DNA of 64,000 nucleotides, from contig NZ_FQZK01000023.1 of NCBI RefSeq assembly GCF_900141985.1, positions 1-64,000 on the forward strand, written 5' to 3'. Position 1 is the first letter of the stretch. Every line of letters starts with the position of its first letter. The stretch comes from Nocardiopsis flavescens (lineage in GTDB: Bacteria; Actinomycetota; Actinomycetes; Streptosporangiales; Streptosporangiaceae). This document shows positions 59,397 through 64,000 of this stretch, one piece after another. The notes beneath the pieces were generated by a model that was given only the letters and a program-made list of their open reading frames with translations, ran no database searches and was not told the origin of the DNA. The position numbers and the translations under genes were made by a program.

Positions 59397-60635
59397 GTGG
59401 CCTTCCCGAACCTTCCCGACGCACCCGACCCGGCGACGGCCGGCGGTCCCGCCGTGCGCGCCGCCGTGGGCCTGGAGCCGGGCCGGCTGTCCGACCTGCT
59501 GGCCGCGGCCCTGGAGGGCGGCGGCCCCGCGCTGATGCCGGTGCCCGCCGGGACCCCGGACGCCCGTGTCGGGGAGCTGCTCGCGGCGATGCGCCCCTCC
59601 TCGGTGCTGACGCCCGCGGGGGAGTCCCCCCTGGAGGGCGGCCTGCCCGCCGCGCCCGGGACGGCCCTGGTGGTCACCACCTCCGGGTCGACGGGGGCTC
59701 CCAAGGGCGTGGAGCTGTCGGCGGGGGCGCTGCGCGCCTCGGCGCGGGCGTCGGTGGCCCGGATCGGCGCCCGCCGCGGCGACTCCTGGCTGTGCGTCCT
59801 GCCCGCCGGGCACATCTCGGGGCTCCAGGTGATGCTGCGCGCCCTGGCCACGGGCACCGAGGCGGCGCACGCGCCGTTCTCGGTGGAGGGCGTGCTCGCC
59901 GCCGCGGAGCGCCTGCACCCGCACGTGTCCCTGGTGCCGACCCAACTGCGGCGGCTGGTGGCCGCCGGGGCGGACCTGTCGGTGTTCGGCGTGATCCTGC
60001 TGGGCGGGGCGGCGGCCGACCCGGGGCTGCTGGCGGAGGCCCGCGCCGCCGGGGGCCGGGTGGTCACCACCTACGGCATGAGCGAGACCTGCGGCGGGTG
60101 CCTCTACGACGGGGTCCCCCTGGACGGGGTGGGGGTGGGGATCGACGCCCCCGGACCGGACGGCTCGGGGCGGGTGCTGCTGTCGGGGCCGACCCTGCTC
60201 ACCCGCTACCGGACCGCGCCGGGCGCCGCGGCGGTGCCCGGCCCGGACACCGCCGCCGACGGGTCCCGGGTGCTGCGCACCAACGACCTGGGGCGCTGGG
60301 ACGGGGAGCGGCTGGCGGTCCTGGGCCGGATGGACGAGGTCATCAACACCGGGGGCCACAAGGTGGTCCCCGGGCAGGTCAACGCCCTGATCGCGGCCGA
60401 CCCCGCCGTGGCGGAGTCGGTGGTGGTGGGCCGCCCCGACCCGGAGTGGGGCGAGCGGGTGTGCGCGGTGGTGGTGCCGGCGGACCCGGGCGCGCCGCCC
60501 GCGCTGGAGCACCTGCGGGCGGTGGTGCGCGACCGGCTGCCCGCCTACGCCGCACCGCGCGAGCTGGAGGTCCTGGACCGGCTGCCGATGCTGGAGTCCG
60601 GGAAGCCGGACCTGGTGGCGCTGCGCCGCGGATGA
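59397..60635 (+). CDS. menE: o-Succinylbenzoate-CoA ligase
   Basis: 412 residues of the acyl-adenylate family. Motifs: VVTTSGSTGAPKGVELS (P-loop), ILLGGAAADP, TTYGMSETCGG, TNDLGRWDGERL, GRMDEVINTGGHKV and the final ESGKPDLVALR with the catalytic Lys. It activates o-succinylbenzoate to its CoA ester for MenB. A TACCCT box eight bases before the GTG indicates a leaderless transcript divergent from menB. The protein is shorter than many MenE (about 450), as is common in actinobacteria. Confidence 0.93.
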   Translation: MAFPNLPDAPDPATAGGPAVRAAVGLEPGRLSDLLAAALEGGGPALMPVPAGTPDARVGELLAAMRPSSVLTPAGESPLEGGLPAAPGTALVVTTSGSTGAPKGVELSAGALRASARASVARIGARRGDSWLCVLPAGHISGLQVMLRALATGTEAAHAPFSVEGVLAAAERLHPHVSLVPTQLRRLVAAGADLSVFGVILLGGAAADPGLLAEARAAGGRVVTTYGMSETCGGCLYDGVPLDGVGVGIDAPGPDGSGRVLLSGPTLLTRYRTAPGAAAVPGPDTAADGSRVLRTNDLGRWDGERLAVLGRMDEVINTGGHKVVPGQVNALIAADPAVAESVVVGRPDPEWGERVCAVVVPADPGAPPALEHLRAVVRDRLPAYAAPRELEVLDRLPMLESGKPDLVALRRG

Positions 60636-60959
60636 CCCCCCGGCCCGGTCCCGCCCGCCGCCCCCGTCGGCGGAGATGTCCGGTAGGCGGGGAACTTCCC
60701 CGGTCCGCCCCGCGTCTACCTGAGTATCCGGGCCTCGCGTTCGCCCGGGTCCCACGGCCCCTCTGCCCAGGAGGTCCGCAGTTGGCGACAGCCACGAGTC
60801 CACCCGCCCACGCCCCTGCGCCCTCCCCCGCGCCCGGAGCGCCGCGCTCCCGCCCGGTCATCCGGGCGGGCTTCTATACCCGCTGCCTCCGGCCCCCGGC
60901 CACCGAACGCATGGTGATCCATGCCACTTCGAAAGATATCCAATCGAGACGGGGAACAT
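60636..60959. other. Gap between menE and the sigma factor promoter
   Basis: About 320 bases without a gene. It is GC-rich at the start and becomes AT-richer from about 60890 as it enters the sigma-factor promoter region. Confidence 0.4.
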
Positions 60960-60988
60960 TTGACACCCCGACACGTTGGACATATTGG
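60960..60988 (+). promoter_or_regulatory. Promoter of the sigma factor gene
   Basis: A consensus -35 TTGACA (60960-60965), a 17-base spacer and TATTGG (60983-60988) lie about 65 bases upstream of the sigma-factor ATG, implying a leader of some 55 bases with a strong ribosome site (ggagggaggtg). Confidence 0.6.
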
Positions 60989-61053
60989 CGCGTCCAGTCG
61001 GCGGGAGCCTTCCGCCACGTGCCACACGTCTTGGAAGGGAGGGAGGTGTCCGG

Positions 61054-62445
61054 ATGACGAGCACTGCCCGGACCCGCTCGGCGCCCACCGACGGCGCCGT
61101 TCCGCTCGCGGCCGACCGCGCGGCACTGACCGACCTGCTCACCCGCGGGCGCGCCCAGGGGCACCTGTCCCTCACCGAGCTGCGCACCGCCTTCTCCGCG
61201 GCCGGAGTCTCCTCCGGCGACGGCCGTGCCATCCTGCGTGAACTCACCGACAACGGGGTCAGGCTCGCCAACGGGGGCGACCACTCCGCGCCGGTGGCCG
61301 AACCCGACGCCGAGGACGACGTGCTGGAAAACACTCTCATCGCGACGGTGCCCGACTCCGACGAGGCACCCAAGGCCGCATCCGGCAAGGCGGCTCCCCG
61401 CAAGGGCCCCTCCCCCCGGAGGAAGACCCGCACCACGCGGCGCACCAAGAAGGCCGAGGAGACCCAGGCCACCGTCGATCCGGAGACCGGCGAGGCCGAT
61501 CTGGACGACCAGTCCCCCGCCATGGGCGACTCCGTCCACACCTACCTCAAGGCCATCGGGCGCCGCCAGCTGCTCACCGCCGAGCAGGAGGTCGACCTGG
61601 CCAAGCGGGTCGAGGCCGGCCTCTACGCGGAGTACCGGCTGGGCCTGCACGGCGAGATCGACCCCTCCGCGAAGATGGCGCGGGTCGAGCGCGAAGAGCT
61701 GGAGTGGATCGCCGAGGACGGCCGCAAGGCCAAGTCCCACATGCTGGAGGCCAACCTGCGCCTCGTGGTGTCGGTGGCCAAGAAGTACAGCGACCGCGGC
61801 ATGTCGCTGCTGGACGTGGTCCAGGAGGGCAACCTCGGGCTGATCCGCGCGGTGGAGAAGTTCGACTACTCCAAGGGCTTCAAGTTCTCCACCTACGCCA
61901 TGTGGTGGATCCGCCAGGCCATCCAGCGCGGCTTCGCCGACTCCGCGCGCACCATCCGCCTGCCCGTCCACGTGCTGGAGCTGCTGAGCAAGGTCAGCCG
62001 CCTGGAGCGGGACATGCACCAGGCGCTGGGGCGCGAGCCGACCCCGGAGGAGCTGGCGCTGGAGCTGGACAAGACCCCGGCCCAGATCGAGGAGCTGCTG
62101 CGGGTCACCCGCCAGCCCATCAGCCTGGACTCCACCATCGGCGAGGACGGCGAGACCCGCATCGGCGACCTCATCGAGGACGTCGACGCCTCGGAGGCCT
62201 CCGAGGTGGTCGACCGCCAGCTCATGGCCGACCAGCTGCGCAACGCCCTGTCCGACCTGGAGCCGCGCGAGGCGACCATCATGTCGCTGCGCTTCGGCCT
62301 CATGGACGGGCGGCCGCGCACCCTGGACGAGATCGGCAAGCACCTGGGGCTGACCCGGGAGCGCATCCGGCAGCTGGAGAAGCAGTCGCTCTCCAAGCTG
62401 CGCCACCCGAGCCGCGCCCAGCAGCTGCTCGACTTCGCCAGCTGA
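61054..62445 (+). CDS. Principal-type RNA polymerase sigma-70 factor (HrdB-like, group 1/2)
   Basis: 463 residues. A region-1.1-like segment (LTDLLTRGRAQGHLSLTELR) is followed by a Lys/Arg-rich linker. Regions 2.1-2.4 are highly conserved: EANLRLVVSVAKKYSDRGMS, EGNLGLIRAVEKFDYSKGFK and FSTYAMWWIRQAIQR. Region 3 has the finger ISLDSTIGEDGETRIGDLIED, and region 4.2 is LDEIGKHLGLTRERIRQLE. The second half differs enough from HrdB (for example QLEKQSLSKLRHPS instead of QIESKTMSKLRHPS) to suggest a paralogue rather than the sole housekeeping sigma, but I cannot compare genome-wide. Confidence 0.9.
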   Translation: MTSTARTRSAPTDGAVPLAADRAALTDLLTRGRAQGHLSLTELRTAFSAAGVSSGDGRAILRELTDNGVRLANGGDHSAPVAEPDAEDDVLENTLIATVPDSDEAPKAASGKAAPRKGPSPRRKTRTTRRTKKAEETQATVDPETGEADLDDQSPAMGDSVHTYLKAIGRRQLLTAEQEVDLAKRVEAGLYAEYRLGLHGEIDPSAKMARVEREELEWIAEDGRKAKSHMLEANLRLVVSVAKKYSDRGMSLLDVVQEGNLGLIRAVEKFDYSKGFKFSTYAMWWIRQAIQRGFADSARTIRLPVHVLELLSKVSRLERDMHQALGREPTPEELALELDKTPAQIEELLRVTRQPISLDSTIGEDGETRIGDLIEDVDASEASEVVDRQLMADQLRNALSDLEPREATIMSLRFGLMDGRPRTLDEIGKHLGLTRERIRQLEKQSLSKLRHPSRAQQLLDFAS

Positions 62446-62454
62446 CCGGACGAG

Positions 62455-62481
62455 GGGCCGCTCCCGCGCGGGGGGCGGCCC
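62455..62481 (+). terminator. Hairpin terminator after the sigma factor gene
   Basis: 7-bp outer stem (GGGCCGC/GCGGCCC) with an inner GC stem (CCCGCGCGGG), ten bases after the stop codon and followed by cttcg. Confidence 0.65.
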
Positions 62482-62593
62482 TTCGCCGTGCGCGGGGCCG
62501 GGCCGCCGCGCGGCGTCGGGGTCATCCCTGAACGTTCCCCGAGATCGGTCCCGCGGGGCGCCGGTCGGGCCCCGCCGGTGCCACCATGGGGGG

Positions 62594-62947
62594 ATGACCG
62601 ACAGCACCTCCCAGCGGCAGTCCGACATCGCCGCCGCCCTGCGCGCCGGGCGCGAACTCGGACCCGAGTACGACGACGCCCTGGCCGCGTCCCTGGTCGA
62701 GCGCATCGACGACGCCATCGACACCAGTGTCCGGCGCCACCTGGACCACCGGCAGAGGGAGAACAAGGGCAAGGTGGGCGTGCCCTCCAACACGGTGCGG
62801 ATGGTGATGTCCCTGGTGTGCCTGGGGGTGAGCATCCCGATCACCGCGATCACCGCGGCCATGGTGGGCGGAGGCGTCGCCATCGCCGCCGTGTGGCTGG
62901 GGCTGATCCTCTTCTACATCGTGTCCGTGGTGGGCCTGCGCCGCTGA
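62594..62947 (+). CDS. Small membrane protein, unknown function
   Basis: 117 residues. The first 65 are hydrophilic and helical (YDDALAASLVERIDDAIDTSVRRHLDHRQ), followed by two hydrophobic segments (about 69-90 and 94-114). This cytoplasmic-helix-plus-two-helices form is common in actinobacterial proteins of unknown role. The ATG follows a gggggg stretch. It lies between the sigma factor and the convergent GntR gene. Confidence 0.75.
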   Translation: MTDSTSQRQSDIAAALRAGRELGPEYDDALAASLVERIDDAIDTSVRRHLDHRQRENKGKVGVPSNTVRMVMSLVCLGVSIPITAITAAMVGGGVAIAAVWLGLILFYIVSVVGLRR

Positions 62948-62992
62948 ACCACCACCGGCCGGGCCCGCAGGGGGTCCGGCCGGTGCGCGGGC

Positions 62993-63370
62993 TCAGCCGG
63001 ACGGCTGGGCGGAGTCCAGCGCCGCGCGCAGGATCTCCACGGCCTCGTCGTGGTCCAGTCCCACCCGGGAGATCACGTCGGCGTAGGCGCGGGCCGCGGC
63101 CAACGCCTCCGCCCGCTGGTCGTCCCCCGCGGCGGCGATGAAGGTTCCCGAGCGGCCGCGGGTCTCGACGACCCCCGCCTGCTCCAGTTCGCGGTACGCC
63201 CGGGCGACGGTGTTGACCGCCACCGACAGGCGTCCGGCCAGCGCCCGCACCGTCGGCAGGCGGTATCCGACGGGGAGCTCCCCCGCGGCGGCCGCCATGG
63301 CCACCGTCGTCCGGATCTGTTCGTAGGGCGGTACCTTCGACGTCGGGTCGACGCGGATGAAATCCGCCAT
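62993..63370 (-). CDS. GntR-family regulator, YtrA subfamily
   Basis: 125 residues from the ATG at 63370, directly preceded by aggaggag; a GTG 60 bases upstream is less likely. The winged helix is typical of YtrA-type GntR proteins: KVPPYEQIRTTVAMAAAAGELPVGYR at the start, LPTVRALAGRLSVAVNTVARAY as recognition region and GVVETRGRSGTF as wing, with only a short helical tail. YtrA regulators usually control nearby ABC transporters, but none is adjacent here. Confidence 0.9.
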   Translation of the reverse strand: MADFIRVDPTSKVPPYEQIRTTVAMAAAAGELPVGYRLPTVRALAGRLSVAVNTVARAYRELEQAGVVETRGRSGTFIAAAGDDQRAEALAAARAYADVISRVGLDHDEAVEILRAALDSAQPSG

Positions 63371-63487
63371 CTCCTCCTGCGCTCCCCACGGTCGGCGTTC
63401 GTGCTCCGGGCCCCATACCCGTTCGAGCACAAAACTACCGTGCGTGGCGGACCCCGCGCCCGCGGGGGGCGCGGGGCCGCCCGGACG

Positions 63488-63880
63488 TCAGGCGGCGCCG
63501 ACCGTCCGGGGCACGCGCTGCACGCCGTGGATGCGGTGGTCCTCACGGGCCGTGAGCAGCTGTTCGGCCGTCAGCGTGGCCTCGCGCACCTCGGGCCGGG
63601 CCATGCGCTTGCGCCGGTGGATGCGGTCCCGGTAGCCCTTCTCCCCGATGAGCACGCGCTCGCGGGCGTAGGCCGCCCGCATCGCGTCGGTGAGCACGGC
63701 GTCCAGCGCCAGCCCCCGCGCGTGCAGTTCCTCCACGGAGGCCCCCGCCGCACGGGCGTCCTCCAGCGCCGCCTGGGCCACCGCCACGTCCCCGAGCAGG
63801 CCGTCCAGCAGCCCCGCCCGCTCCCGGTCCGCTTCGAGGCTCTCCCGCGCCTGAGCCGTGCCGCGTCCGCCAAGTCCCAT
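63488..63880 (-). CDS. Uncharacterised helical protein
   Basis: 130 residues, almost entirely charged helix with no membrane segment or known motif. Features: a Gly-rich start, AGLLDGLLGDVAVAQAALEDA and a basic RDRIHRRKRMARPEVRE segment that could bind nucleic acid. The ATG at 63880 is not preceded by a clear ribosome site. Its upstream region, up to the end of the window, is AT-richer and may hold its promoter. I do not recognise the family. Confidence 0.55.
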   Translation of the reverse strand: MGLGGRGTAQARESLEADRERAGLLDGLLGDVAVAQAALEDARAAGASVEELHARGLALDAVLTDAMRAAYARERVLIGEKGYRDRIHRRKRMARPEVREATLTAEQLLTAREDHRIHGVQRVPRTVGAA

Positions 63881-64000
63881 GACTCGCTCCGATCACCTGG
63901 TACACCGTCTGCAGAGCACTGTAATAGTGGCGTGGATCATGGGGCGACCCGGATCGTGCGTCGGTGATGGCCTCCGCGCACAAAAACCGCCAGATTTGGT

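Noticed and set aside
1..64000. tRNA, rRNA or CRISPR arrays
   Set aside because: I saw no T-loop/acceptor pairs, no ribosomal RNA sequence and no regularly spaced identical repeats; the repeat blocks present are degenerate or within a coding gene.

Overview
The window is chromosomal DNA from a very GC-rich actinomycete. This rests on the strong G/C bias at third codon positions, frequent GTG starts, leaderless promoters (a TANNNT box 6-8 bases before the start codon), IdeR/DmdR-type iron boxes, a PhoP-type PHO box, and actinobacterial families (DUF397, DUF3040, DUF6879, DUF5753-type XRE regulators, FprA, a type VII-secretion-associated cluster). A Nocardiopsis-like member of the Streptosporangiales is my best guess, but it is an inference from gene content and style only.

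Layout. 1-2,970: end of a WXG100/type VII-secretion-associated operon. 3,710-4,460: small membrane protein with a winged-helix regulator. 4,870-7,965: EamA exporter divergent from a LysR regulator, then a second LysR gene. 8,255-13,150: GNAT acetyltransferase, coiled-coil protein, a non-coding degenerate repeat block, FUSC-type membrane protein. 13,200-16,475: cyclase-family hydrolase, PlsC-type acyltransferase, iron-box-controlled fprA. 16,600-20,680: a structured-RNA-like element, then a 1,276-residue class B penicillin-binding protein with a repetitive cytoplasmic half. 21,110-24,640: DUF3040 protein and a molybdate operon (Mop-type regulator, modA, modB, modC) behind a perfect palindrome. 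24,920-30,820: GHL10-type glycosidase lipoprotein, isochorismate synthase (menF), GNAT, and PHO-box-controlled phoX. 31,145-46,900: a large NRPS-independent siderophore (NIS) locus with uptake genes and a tightly overlapping biosynthetic operon under two strong iron boxes. 46,960-54,570: accessory region with a flavoprotein, DUF397, a possible seven-codon peptide gene, a HIT/ThiF pair, a WhiJ-like regulator cassette, a NUDIX hydrolase and an RloB/AAA ATPase defence pair. 54,830-60,640: RibD-like reductase and menaquinone genes menD, menC, menB, menE. 61,050-63,880: principal-type sigma factor, small membrane protein, GntR/YtrA regulator and an unknown protein.

How the genes work together. Iron: three iron boxes control siderophore uptake (ABC transporter and binding lipoprotein), siderophore synthesis (acyltransferase, decarboxylase, N-monooxygenase, exporter, two NIS synthetases, glutamine-synthetase-like ligase) and fprA, which may feed electrons for iron release or other iron-stress redox work. 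Two synthetases plus decarboxylase, monooxygenase and acyltransferase resemble the gene set for citrate bis-hydroxamates (schizokinen/arthrobactin type). The amide ligase and a second, unrelated decarboxylase are extra parts. Menaquinone: menF, D, C, B and E are all here but in three transcription units. Defence and signalling: the 47.5-54.6 kb segment is the most likely acquired DNA. Its most interesting content is a translationally coupled ThiF-type adenylyltransferase and HIT protein, with a seven-codon ORF ending in Asn nearby; this recalls microcin C-type systems but is unproven.
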